The notes under the pieces were generated by a model. The model was not told the DNA's origin. It saw only the letters and a program-made list of their open reading frames with translations, and ran no database searches. From NCBI GenBank assembly GCA_009840545.1, contig VXNM01000010.1, forward strand, positions 124,001-188,000: a stretch of DNA of 64,000 nucleotides, in the 5' to 3' direction. Positions within the stretch are counted from its first letter, which is position 1; every line of letters starts with the position of its first letter. Source of the DNA: Gammaproteobacteria bacterium (GTDB lineage Bacteria > Pseudomonadota > Gammaproteobacteria > Pseudomonadales > Azotimanducaceae). This document shows positions 57,074 through 64,000 of this stretch, one piece after another. The position numbers and the translations under genes are program-made.

Positions 57074-57124
57074 GTTACTTGCGTAACTATGTTACTAAAA
57101 GTAACAAGTAATCCGAAAGGTAAC
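57074..57124. promoter_or_regulatory. Cluster of GTTAC/GTAAC half-sites
   Basis: Five copies of the 5-mer GTTAC or its complement lie within 51 bases. Two pairs form inverted repeats: GTTAC-ttgc-GTAAC (57074-57087) and GTTACT-aaa-AGTAAC (57091-57105), and a single GTAAC follows at 57120-57124. This looks like a multi-site operator. It sits about 180 bases upstream of the crotonase-like gene and just past the rtcB end. Confidence 0.45.
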
Positions 57125-57203
57125 GCTTGAAATATTTTCACTCAGCGTGAAATTGTGCTCATGGCTATTAACAAGTACAACCTACTAGCTAGGTACCTCC
57201 AGA

Positions 57204-58424
57204 TTAGCCCTTTACACACAAAACTTGGCGCAAAGTGTGAATGGGCTCGATCAAGTCGCTCTGGGCACGCATAACGGCATCAATGTCTTTATAAGCCGAG
57301 GGTGTCTCGTCCAATGTAGACTCCCCGTTATTGCACTCGACGTCCGCCAATGCTTGCGCATGGCTCTCTACACTAACAGTTTTGCGGGCACGATTTCGAG
57401 ACATGCGCCGTCCAGCTCCATGTGAGCAAGACTCGAACGAACTGCTCTCACCCTTACCTCGGACTATGTAGGAACGTGCACCCATGCTTCCAGGAATAAT
57501 CCCGAGCTCACCTTCTCCAGCACGAATAGCACCTTTTCTCGTAATCCAGCACTCTTCTCCGAAGTGATGTTCGCGTTGTACATAGTTGTGATGACAATTC
57601 ACAGCTTTTTCGTCCACTTCAAATGGAGGAAACAATCGAGCTCTTCGTAAGGTCTCAAGAGCACGATTCATCATCAGTTCTCGATTGATTCGTGCAAAGG
57701 ATTGCGCCCAAGCAACGGCAGCAACGTATTCGTTGAACGCGCTATCTCCTGCCTTGTCATCGACGAGGTAAGCGAGATCTTTGTCGGGAAGATTTCCCAG
57801 TCGCTCTCCCATCGACTCTTTCGCTTTTTCAATGTAGAGCTTGCCAATAGCCGCGCCTATTCCACGTGAGCCGCTGTGCAACATCAGCCATACCCTATCC
57901 GATTCATCGAGACACACTTCAAGGAAGTGATTTCCGGTACCCATGGTGCCCAAATGATGTACAGAGTTGGCTTTCGACAACCTAGGCTGTCTTTCAACGA
58001 TGTTCTCGAAACCGGTTTTGAGGTCTGCGTTCCACGCTTGTACTACAAAGTTAGGTGGATCTCCCCAAGCACCTCTATCACGATGACGACGCCCACCGGA
58101 TGTTCGTCCATGTGGAATTCTCTTTTCCAGCTGCAATCGAGTCTCGCGCAAGTTGTCTGGAAGGTCTGTTGCTCGCAAAGAAGTGCGCTGAGCGATCATT
58201 CCACAACCAATGTCCACTCCAACAGCTGCAGGAATAATCGCGTCAATCTGAGTAGGAATCACCGATCCAACTGTTGCACCGTATCCAAGGTGTGCATCCG
58301 GCATCAATGCAACATGGTGCATCACACAATCAAGCTGTGCCGTGTTGTGCGCTTGTCGCATCGCACCTTCTTCGATTTCCACACCGTCGTTCCATGCTTT
58401 GACGGCAACTTCCGATGATTTCAT
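57204..58424 (-). CDS. rtcB: RNA-splicing ligase RtcB
   Basis: RtcB seals RNA with 2',3'-cyclic phosphate and 5'-OH ends using GTP and manganese. The 406-residue protein follows E. coli RtcB closely. It has the metal ligands in VGVDIGCGM (C74), HLGTMGTGNHF, MLHSGSRGIG, NCHHNYVQREHHFG and the guanylylated histidine in CSHGAGRRMSR. The length is within two residues of E. coli. ATG 58424 is used instead of TTG 58430. It is not accompanied by rtcA, prfH or rtcR here, so its regulation and substrates are open. Confidence 0.95.
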   Translation of the reverse strand: MKSSEVAVKAWNDGVEIEEGAMRQAHNTAQLDCVMHHVALMPDAHLGYGATVGSVIPTQIDAIIPAAVGVDIGCGMIAQRTSLRATDLPDNLRETRLQLEKRIPHGRTSGGRRHRDRGAWGDPPNFVVQAWNADLKTGFENIVERQPRLSKANSVHHLGTMGTGNHFLEVCLDESDRVWLMLHSGSRGIGAAIGKLYIEKAKESMGERLGNLPDKDLAYLVDDKAGDSAFNEYVAAVAWAQSFARINRELMMNRALETLRRARLFPPFEVDEKAVNCHHNYVQREHHFGEECWITRKGAIRAGEGELGIIPGSMGARSYIVRGKGESSSFESCSHGAGRRMSRNRARKTVSVESHAQALADVECNNGESTLDETPSAYKDIDAVMRAQSDLIEPIHTLRQVLCVKG

Positions 58425-58712
58425 TTTCAAGTACTGTGAATTTCAACACGTACCAATACGCGAGAGTTGTCTACGACACCTAAGTATTGAATTGGTTCAA
58501 TCTAATTTCACGCCTAGCGGGGGAGTTAGTTACTATACAAACATATACTGATGTTCAGAACAGCGTTACAAGAAGGATTGAATATCTACTACATTTCAGA
58601 ATTTATCCAAAGCGGGTGGAACCATCACGAGTAGCCAGCGCAATCGTTCGCCAGGACGTGTTACAGAGCTAATTCCACATTGGAATTTCACTTATTCGCA
58701 ATTATGTGCTTT

Positions 58713-58744
58713 TTGCTACATGTAGAAGAGTCTATGTTTATAAT
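58713..58744 (+). promoter_or_regulatory. Putative promoter of the small RHH gene with embedded palindrome
   Basis: A perfect TATAAT lies at 58739-58744; TTGCTA at 58713-58718 is a weak -35 with a longer than usual 20-base spacer. The spacer contains the perfect 10-base palindrome CTACATGTAG (58716-58725), a good position for autorepression by the ribbon-helix-helix product encoded just downstream. Confidence 0.4.
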
Positions 58745-58789
58745 GAATCTGCAAGCACTTGCATCTGATCTAATTTAGCAGTGTATCTT

Positions 58790-58806
58790 CCCGAACCAGT
58801 TTCGGG
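58790..58806 (+). promoter_or_regulatory. Hairpin in the leader, before the ribosome site
   Basis: CCCGAA and TTCGGG are separated by five bases (ccagt). The hairpin is about 8 bases upstream of the AAGGAG ribosome site (58815-58820), itself eight bases before the ATG at 58829. The hairpin could modulate translation. Confidence 0.35.
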
Positions 58807-58828
58807 CTTCACGCAAGGAGTGCTTACC

Positions 58829-59098
58829 ATGAAATTCCATACAACGGAAGACCGAGAGGCTTCGTCTCCGAGACCGTTCGGAGCTACAGGCAAGCTACAG
58901 AGTAGGGGCCGCAACAGCCCTCCTACCGTACAAATCACCATCACCGTACCCTTAGCTCTAAGAGACGAAATAGCAAAGGAGGCGCAGGAACGAAGCACCA
59001 GTATTTCTCGGGTTTGCAGGGAACGGCTAGCACGCCCAATGGAGAAATACGGGCACGTCCACCATGATCGAAATCCCAAACATTTCTCCCTAGCCTAG
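58829..59098 (+). CDS. Small ribbon-helix-helix protein
   Basis: The 89-residue protein has a basic, disordered N-terminal part (about residues 1-32) followed by a CopG/Arc-like RHH segment: strand VQITITVP, helix LALRDEIAKEAQER and helix STSISRVCRERLA. A polar tail with histidines ends it. RHH proteins bind DNA as dimers and are commonly autoregulated. The start is supported by AAGGAG eight bases upstream. No toxin gene follows in the same orientation; the next bases form hairpins (59133-59237). It may be a stand-alone regulator or the remains of a module. Confidence 0.7.
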   Translation: MKFHTTEDREASSPRPFGATGKLQSRGRNSPPTVQITITVPLALRDEIAKEAQERSTSISRVCRERLARPMEKYGHVHHDRNPKHFSLA

Positions 59099-59473
59099 TT
59101 GGTCAACGGTCGCTGACTTTCGCGAAGAAGAGACTGGCCTAGGAGATTGGGCTAGTTAAGTAGCTCTGCGAACCGGCCGTCAAGCAGACTGAATTCCAAG
59201 TCAATCTGCTCACGTGATGAGGGCGGTCGTTCCGTCCTGTCCCTGCTTGTCGCCTCGGCTCTTACGGGAGAGTGACTCAGATATATACGAGTCAGATCGG
59301 CTCGTTCTCTGTTCCTAGTCCAAAGAAACGAGGAGAGTCCGACAACTTAAACACTATCCTCTATTGCGATACACAATGCTCAACGCCTCGCCCTTGGAAC
59401 ACTCTATTTCAAAGCAAAGCTCAAAGTATTGGTTACTCGCTTGTTTCACCTTTTCTTGTGAAGAATCAAGGAT
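59099..59473. other. Non-coding interval with three plus-strand-type hairpins
   Basis: Three consecutive hairpins lie at 59133-59156, 59183-59210 and 59221-59237. The first and third have G-U pairs on the plus strand, which favours an RNA made from this strand, perhaps the 3' part of the small RHH transcript. No terminator T-run is seen and no coding frame is supported. Confidence 0.5.
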
Positions 59474-59662
59474 TCAATGTATACCTCCAAACTGCATCGC
59501 TGCTGTCATATGCATTTTCCCGTCGTGACGACCCATTCCCAGACGAGTGCTCCTACCAAACATGTCTTCGGCATATTCCCCCATCGACGGTGGTTCAGTG
59601 TGCTTTTGCCAGGTCGCGGTTCGTAGTTTTTCCGCAATAGCTCCAATCTGTCCATTGTTCAA
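59474..59662 (-). CDS. Small hypothetical protein, coupled to the gene at 59659
   Basis: The 62-residue frame begins at TTG 59662, which shares TTGA with the stop of the upstream gene (59661-59659). It reads NNGQIGAIAEKLRTATWQKH and then a segment rich in Gly/Met (GMGRHDGKMHMTAAMQFGG). The composition looks protein-like, but there is no known family match, and no Shine-Dalgarno is visible, so translational coupling would be needed. It could also be a chance frame. Confidence 0.4.
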   Translation of the reverse strand: MNNGQIGAIAEKLRTATWQKHTEPPSMGEYAEDMFGRSTRLGMGRHDGKMHMTAAMQFGGIH

Positions 59663-60024
59663 GGATCAGGTTGAACAATTGCGGATTGTTGATGGAAGCG
59701 TTGAAGTTCCTCGAATTCGTTCGGGATGACAAATCGCGCGACAGGTGTAGGTGTGTCTGGGTCTGAATAAGATTCATCAAGGATCTCTTGCGCGACATCC
59801 AACAAATCTCTATGAATCCCGAACCCCCACTTGTCACTTTCAACGTCGAATACAAGGGCCGTTCCATCGACCAACGAATAGCGGTATGCGAGGGCATGTC
59901 CGTAGCCTTCCTTTAGCACTTCTCGCGCAACAAGACTCGAGTGGTTGTCTGCTGCAACTTCCAAGGATTGCCATTCAACCACTCCATATATGATCTTCTC
60001 GGCATCAGTTACTCCCGTTGCCAT
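59659..60024 (-). CDS. Hypothetical protein, about 121 residues
   Basis: The frame starts at ATG 60024 and shows a soluble, acidic protein: EKIIYGVVEWQSLEVAADNH, then HALAYRYSLVDGTALVFDVE, KWGFGIHRDLLDVAQEILDE and VARFVIPNEFEELQRF. The alternation of strands and helices is protein-like. No family is recognised. GGGATATCTTT lies upstream and is a weak ribosome site. It is probably the first gene of a two-gene unit with the 59474 frame. The neighbourhood gives no hint of its role. Confidence 0.55.
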   Translation of the reverse strand: MATGVTDAEKIIYGVVEWQSLEVAADNHSSLVAREVLKEGYGHALAYRYSLVDGTALVFDVESDKWGFGIHRDLLDVAQEILDESYSDPDTPTPVARFVIPNEFEELQRFHQQSAIVQPDP

Positions 60025-61699
60025 AAAGATATCCCGTAATCAGAAAACGCCTAATTTACCAGAATGCACAAATAATGTGTTACATACACTGGTCAAGGAA
60101 ATTACACATACTGTATCGAAGCGACGAAATGTCAGGTGAAACATCAGTATTGATACCTAGTTCCTAGCTGCCTCTACGCTCCCAATCCAAACAATACAAC
60201 CGCACACAATCCAAACTCTACTGCATCATCTAGCGGTCATGGCAAATCCTCTATCGGTACAGGAGACGCGTGCCAAGACAATTTAAAGCCAATCATCTGC
60301 ACAGCTATCGCCCGTGAACGAGGTACTCCCTCCCCCTGAAGAATTAAGTCGAAGGCTAGGTTACACGTAGAAGAGTGGGCGGATCTCAGCGAAACTTACC
60401 GAATACTCACAATGATCCACAATCTCTCGGTGTTCTCTTCGACATCACGGCGACTAAGCGCGTTCTCGGAGATATCCCGCGTACCACAAGCCTCATCTTT
60501 TTGTCTCCCAAGCAAGTAGCTCACTGTTCCAAGAAGTCGTTTACGCGTAGCACCCGTAGCTACTCTTCTCTTCTGTGTCAGACAATGCATGGTAGTGAGT
60601 AGCCACCTTGATTGGAACGGTCTCTTCGCTGCCGCAACAATCTTCTGATAGTTAGTCAAGCAGGCAAGGTGGACCAGTGTTACAACAACAATCTCGGTTT
60701 CCATAGGTCGCATCAACTGTTCTCGTTCCCAGTCCTCTTCCTTTTCTTTGTTTGTGCAGTACATCAGATTCGCAATTTCTCGAACCTCCGCCGATGTTTC
60801 CAATTTTCGCCTCGATGTACGCAGCTAGACGTACTCCGGGGCGGAATTGACCGTCTCTGCAGATTCCTGTCTCCCATGCTGGAATCTCTCCGTTTCGAAT
60901 GACAGGGTCGATCTATTCTGGGAGAACGAAGCTAGTTTTTTCGTCCAAAGTAACCTAGTGTGTGCGACATGCACCACTTTAGTGAAGACTCTCTGTCTAT
61001 AACTAGATACTGTTCCTCACACACCTAAAACAAGGGTTAATCGTCAAAGTCCCAATACTGTATGTGTCTGTCTTGGGCATTGTTTGCAAGCATCATCGAC
61101 GCTTCGTGGCCTGGTTCCGCAGGGTTCAATTTGACGACCCAATTTACTTGCCTGAGGAGTGCGTTCCCGTTCATTTCCCCAAGACCTCAGGCTGTTCACA
61201 CGCGCTTCATTCTGTTGCTCTCAAGGTGGCTGTTCGACACGAATACAGTGATGTTTGACGACTCGGCCGTTTTCAAAAAACGGACCTTTCCCGAGGTCAG
61301 ATACTGAAGCGACAGGAAACGATGGAAATCCACTTGATTGCGATCCAATGAGAGTGCGAGCCGACCCCGTGCGTGGTCTTTCATTCGTTGGAAGTCGGCG
61401 ACCAAAAACTCGAACGTCCACAACAAGCGCTCCCGTTTGGGGGGATTGAGCACAATCACGATGGAAGGTATGGCCAACATTCCGTTCCCTGCCGTTTTGT
61501 CTTTCTGTCTCCTGCAGCACCATTTGCGGCAAGTATGTCCCATGTGCGCTACAGGCTCTACATAGGAACAACGGAACGCATCCCAAGAATTCATGAGCAC
61601 TAAAACTTGGACACAAACGACTAGCTCCAACGACAATGTGTTTTACAATGTACTTTCCACATATCTTTGGCTTACATGAGAATATCGCTTCGAAATTCT

Positions 61700-61837
61700 C
61701 GGTAAAACGGCGGGAACGTGCCCGTGTGTCTTTGGTGAGGAAGACCTCATTAGATAGCCTCTCAAAGGGCTATCGCCATGGGTGCCGGGCCATTGCAAAC
61801 ATCACATCTGATTGACGACGTTCCCGCTCTTTTACCG
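61700..61837 (+). ncRNA. Candidate structured RNA or MITE (multi-helix element)
   Basis: A 20-base outer stem (61700-61719 with 61818-61837) has 19 of 20 pairs including one G-U and a single C-C mismatch. Stacked on it, GCCCGTG (61720-61726) pairs with CATGGGT (61777-61783), with two G-U pairs. Inside are two hairpins: TGAGG-aaga-CCTCA (61736-61749) and GATAGCC-tctcaaag-GGCTATC (61753-61774). The G-U pairs become mismatches on the other strand, so a plus-strand RNA fits best. A GCCGGG (61784-61789) could pair with CCCGGC (61863-61868). No known RNA family was recognised; terminal inverted repeats would also fit a MITE, but no target duplication is visible. Confidence 0.55.
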
Positions 61838-61972
61838 TGAGGCTATTGCATGAAGCGGGTGACCCGGCCTCGTACAGATGCTATGTTTGCATATAAAGAA
61901 TAACAGAGTTAAGAACGACGGGCGAGTTCCAAACTTTCATTTATTCGCAAATACCTCAAATCGGAGACGAGG

Positions 61973-62093
61973 TTACTTGAGCTCTTCTTGGGCTTTGCGC
62001 TGTCTCGCCGTGATATCAATATTCGGCCACCTTCATTTCCTCATCCAAGCGTGTTTGATGTTGTTGCTCGTTCTTGACCTTTGTGGACAACAT
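61973..62093 (-). pseudogene. Possible decayed small ORF
   Basis: From ATG 62093 a charged frame reads LSTKVKNEQQHQTRLDEEMK then VAEY, before TGA. One base further the frame continues as DITARQRKAQEELK to a TAA at 61973. One extra T in TATTGAT would explain the break. The peptide is helical and highly charged, but too short for any family call. Confidence 0.25.
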
Positions 62094-62248
62094 AGCAGTG
62101 AAATTTGCCACAATTGAATTGCACTTGTAGCGCGATTGGAAATTGAGAGAGCGCAAGTCAAGACGCTCATTTACAACACTTTCTACAAACAGTTACTTGA
62201 CAAGGGGAGTCTGTCCATGGAGAGAAGTTCGCGTGGACTCGCAACCAT

Positions 62249-62278
62249 TAAAAAATGTGCCCCGTCTGGGGCACATTT
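62249..62278 (-). terminator. Intrinsic terminator of the TonB receptor at 62336
   Basis: An 11-bp perfect stem (AAATGTGCCCC/GGGGCACATTT) with a four-base loop is followed on the minus strand by a run of six T. It starts 57 bases after the receptor stop. Confidence 0.85.
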
Positions 62279-62335
62279 CTGGGGGTACCATGCGGAGGAG
62301 GCTCACTGACTCATCCGCATGTAGGGAGGAATTTA

Positions 62336-64000
62336 CTACATCGTGTAGCGAAGTCCGAGCGACAGCACCTGTCCTCGCGCATTCCATCGCGATGCGTCGT
62401 AGGGAATCCCATCACGAACCGTAAGCGGGGCGCCCCTGTTAAAGACGTTAAGAGCAGCGAACCGCAATTCAAGCCTTTTGTCGAATTGGTATGTCGCGGT
62501 GGCGTCGACTATGGTAAGTGATGCCACAGGGATTTCCAGCCACGTATCTATGGTATTTCGCGGATCTAATTCACCGCATCGCCCAAGCTTGTTTGTTTTT
62601 TCTCTAGACGTGCACCTGTGTGCTCTGTCGTTTAGATAGCGAGGCGTGTACCGCGCTATCAAACTCGCGCTCACTTTGTTGCGGTCCCAAAACAATTGCA
62701 ATGTGGTCCTGTAGCGGTCGGGAGTTGTAATGGTTCCCACCTTGTCGTATACAAGACCTTCAAACGGCTCGTCGTAGTTTTCCAGGATGCGATTTTGATG
62801 CAGCCTGGCTTCGATCCTTCCGATGAGCGGTGTGCTGAAGGCATATTTGATATGCGTGTCCAACGAGCTGTGCTTGCGAATTTTTGCGTTGAAGTGGTTG
62901 TAGTTCAGCTCTATCAGGTCTCCGCGTTCGTCGCGTACACCTAATGGATAGTCGGGGTGAAGGGCTTGGGGCTCGGATAGAAAATCTCTCGTATTCAGAA
63001 TCCGACCTTCGAAGTTTGTAGCGAGCCATGCCACCTGAACCTCCAATCCGTCCAGGAACTTGGGTGTCCAATGGACCTTTGCGGAATAGTTTTCGGAAAC
63101 GGAAGAATTGAGATTTGGATTGGCACGGTTGAGGGTGTAAGGGATGCGGTCGTGGGTCGTCGGGCCGTCCGGGTCGTATATGTCATGTACGTTGTACGTA
63201 CGCCAACGAAACGGGACCCTTGAGTCATACAGTTCCGAAATCAAGGGCTGTTGAATGTTACGGGACAAGTTGATTGTTACCCGCACATCCTCCATCGGCG
63301 AGTAAACCACCCCAATGCTTGGCGCATTGTCGGCTTGTTTGTATTGAATGAGTTCAGCACCTTCAACGGGATCATACCCAAAATCAACACCCAACTCCAC
63401 GGTCCAGTCTAAGAGCCCGGGGCTCCACACTTCTTTTTCAACGTTATCGTAGAGAGAGGTGTAGGCACGACCTATCGAGCCCCACGTGGAGTCGATTGTT
63501 CGCATGTTCTTCACTGTGAGGTGAAGTGATCTGCCCCACCATCCCGCGTGCTCTTCGGGCATCAGCGGAATCCAAAGCTCCCAGAATACAGTCTCGTTGC
63601 GATACACCGGCTCTCTGGCACCGCTCCACACCAAGTTGTAGTCGAGCTCGTACTTCAACAGACCAAGATTTGCGAGGTAGCGACTCCGGTATTTACGTGC
63701 TGTACGTGAAGCTCCGGCCACGTAGCTGATTTCGCCACCCCGAAACTCCCACAAGAACCCTCTAGCTATCACCCGTCCAGTAGTGGTCTCGTTGAAACCG
63801 ACTCTTCGGGTAGTCTCACCGAGGAAGTGTTCGAAAGCTTCGCCTTGCACACTTCCATTTCCGAAGAAATTGAACGCTACTTCAGGATCGGAACTTGCCA
63901 ACCGTCTGTGGTATTCGTCCGTACCTGGCGCATTGCGCTCTCGTGCCCGTGGAACTCCGAAAGAAATGCTGTTTGTGCTCGAGCGGGACTCGGTTAGCTC
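62336..64000 (-). CDS. TonB-dependent receptor, C-terminal part (runs off window)
   Basis: The frame is open to the right end of the window and has no start there, so the signal peptide and plug domain lie outside. What remains is about 554 residues of outer-membrane barrel. Aromatic-rich beta strands alternate with loops (for example YTSLYDNVEKEVWSPGLLDW, SIGVVYSPMEDVRVTINLSR and NSSVSENYSAKVHWTPKFLD). The C-terminal segment is LRFAALNVFNRGAP and ends in LGLRYTM. The terminal residue is Met rather than the usual Phe or Trp, slightly unusual for Bam recognition. The substrate is unknown. Confidence 0.82.
   Translation of the reverse strand, partial: ELTESRSSTNSISFGVPRARERNAPGTDEYHRRLASSDPEVAFNFFGNGSVQGEAFEHFLGETTRRVGFNETTTGRVIARGFLWEFRGGEISYVAGASRTARKYRSRYLANLGLLKYELDYNLVWSGAREPVYRNETVFWELWIPLMPEEHAGWWGRSLHLTVKNMRTIDSTWGSIGRAYTSLYDNVEKEVWSPGLLDWTVELGVDFGYDPVEGAELIQYKQADNAPSIGVVYSPMEDVRVTINLSRNIQQPLISELYDSRVPFRWRTYNVHDIYDPDGPTTHDRIPYTLNRANPNLNSSVSENYSAKVHWTPKFLDGLEVQVAWLATNFEGRILNTRDFLSEPQALHPDYPLGVRDERGDLIELNYNHFNAKIRKHSSLDTHIKYAFSTPLIGRIEARLHQNRILENYDEPFEGLVYDKVGTITTPDRYRTTLQLFWDRNKVSASLIARYTPRYLNDRAHRCTSREKTNKLGRCGELDPRNTIDTWLEIPVASLTIVDATATYQFDKRLELRFAALNVFNRGAPLTVRDGIPYDASRWNARGQVLSLGLRYTM

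Larger units (their letters stand above)
56896..57203. other. Non-coding interval with stem-loop and GTTAC half-site cluster
   Basis: No coding frame is supported between the crotonase-like gene and rtcB, both on the minus strand. It holds a long stem-loop at 56949-56997 and five GTTAC/GTAAC copies at 57074-57124 (listed separately). Confidence 0.6.
58425..58828. other. 404-base non-coding stretch with promoter elements
   Basis: An AT-rich interval between rtcB (minus) and the small ribbon-helix-helix gene (plus). It holds a TATAAT hexamer, the palindrome CTACATGTAG and a hairpin before the ribosome site (separate entries). Nothing else supports a gene. Confidence 0.6.
60025..62248. other. 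Gene-poor region of about 2.2 kb
   Basis: Frames here are short, overlap on both strands and lack family-like motifs. The only well-supported element is the folded sequence at 61700-61868. A small decayed frame may lie at 61973-62093. No tRNA, CRISPR repeat, transposase or integrase was recognised. Confidence 0.55.

Noticed and set aside
58717-58724. TACATGTA considered as a separate restriction or DnaA-type site
   Set aside because: It is part of the longer CTACATGTAG palindrome and better explained as an operator.
60396-60803. 135-residue minus-strand frame in the gene-poor region
   Set aside because: TTG start, no ribosome site, no codon bias like the neighbours and no family-like motif.
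61064-61636. Several overlapping frames on both strands
   Set aside because: Frames in opposite directions compete with each other, none has a ribosome site or family motif.

Overview
The window reads as chromosomal DNA of a Gram-negative bacterium, most likely an uncultured, probably marine-type gammaproteobacterium. The evidence is gene order: ubiI-gcvTHP, rppH-ptsP...lgt-thyA, ftsYEX beside rsmD-coaD, rpmB-rpmG-mutM, and coaBC-algC-argB-pyrE-rph-yicC-gmk are all gammaproteobacterial neighbourhoods. FabV, LpxL, DapD, lipid-A and outer-membrane functions fit. Genes are tightly packed, with many 1-4 nt overlaps and frequent GTG/TTG starts. The lineage call is inference; no rRNA or tRNA gene was found in the window.

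Layout. 0-5.5 kb: ubiquinone hydroxylase followed by the glycine cleavage operon (gcvT, gcvH, split gcvPA/gcvPB). 5.7-14.4 kb: an SDR, a CmcJ/NvfI-type oxidoreductase, a YyaL-type thioredoxin-domain protein, rppH-ptsP, a second SDR with a degenerate active site and an NRDE protein. 14.7-26.1 kb: lgt-thyA-folA, dapD, a PhyH-type oxygenase with an altered iron site, fabV-hemE, a ribbon-helix-helix antitoxin with a frameshifted RelE-type toxin, ilvD, argE and ilvE. 26-34 kb: cell envelope and secretion (LpxL acyltransferase, DUF192, a TonB receptor, a double-hotdog dehydratase, a lipoprotein subtilase). 34-46 kb: housekeeping core (ftsXEY, rsmD, coaD, mutM, rpmG, rpmB, coaBC, algC, argB, pyrE, rph, yicC, gmk). 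46-57 kb: accessory metabolism (serine hydrolase, alpha/beta hydrolase, MFS exporter, LLM oxidoreductase, PhyH oxygenase, epimerase-like SDR, eukaryotic-type IleRS, enoyl-CoA hydratase family protein). 57-58.4 kb: rtcB. 58.4-62.3 kb: a gene-poor stretch with a small ribbon-helix-helix protein, two small unknown genes and several strongly structured sequences. 62.3-64 kb: a second TonB receptor running off the end.

How the genes fit together. Most of the window serves one-carbon and nucleotide metabolism (gcv, thyA, folA, pyrE, gmk), amino-acid synthesis (argB, argE, ilvD, ilvE, dapD), cofactors (coaD, coaBC, hemE, ubiI), envelope assembly (lgt, lpxL, ftsEX) and RNA or ribosome maintenance (rppH, rph, yicC, rsmD, rpmB, rpmG, rtcB). 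The accessory blocks suggest oxidation of hydrophobic or CoA-linked compounds.

The most interesting observations are: mutM, whose only possible initiation codon is ATT directly abutting the rpmG stop; a PhyH-family oxygenase with HxG where the iron-binding HxD/E should be, the change that marks iron/2-oxoglutarate halogenases; a compact multi-helix element at 61700-61868 whose wobble pairs point to a plus-strand structured RNA; a cluster of GTTAC/GTAAC half-sites at 57074-57124; and an IleRS with HHGN in place of HxGH.
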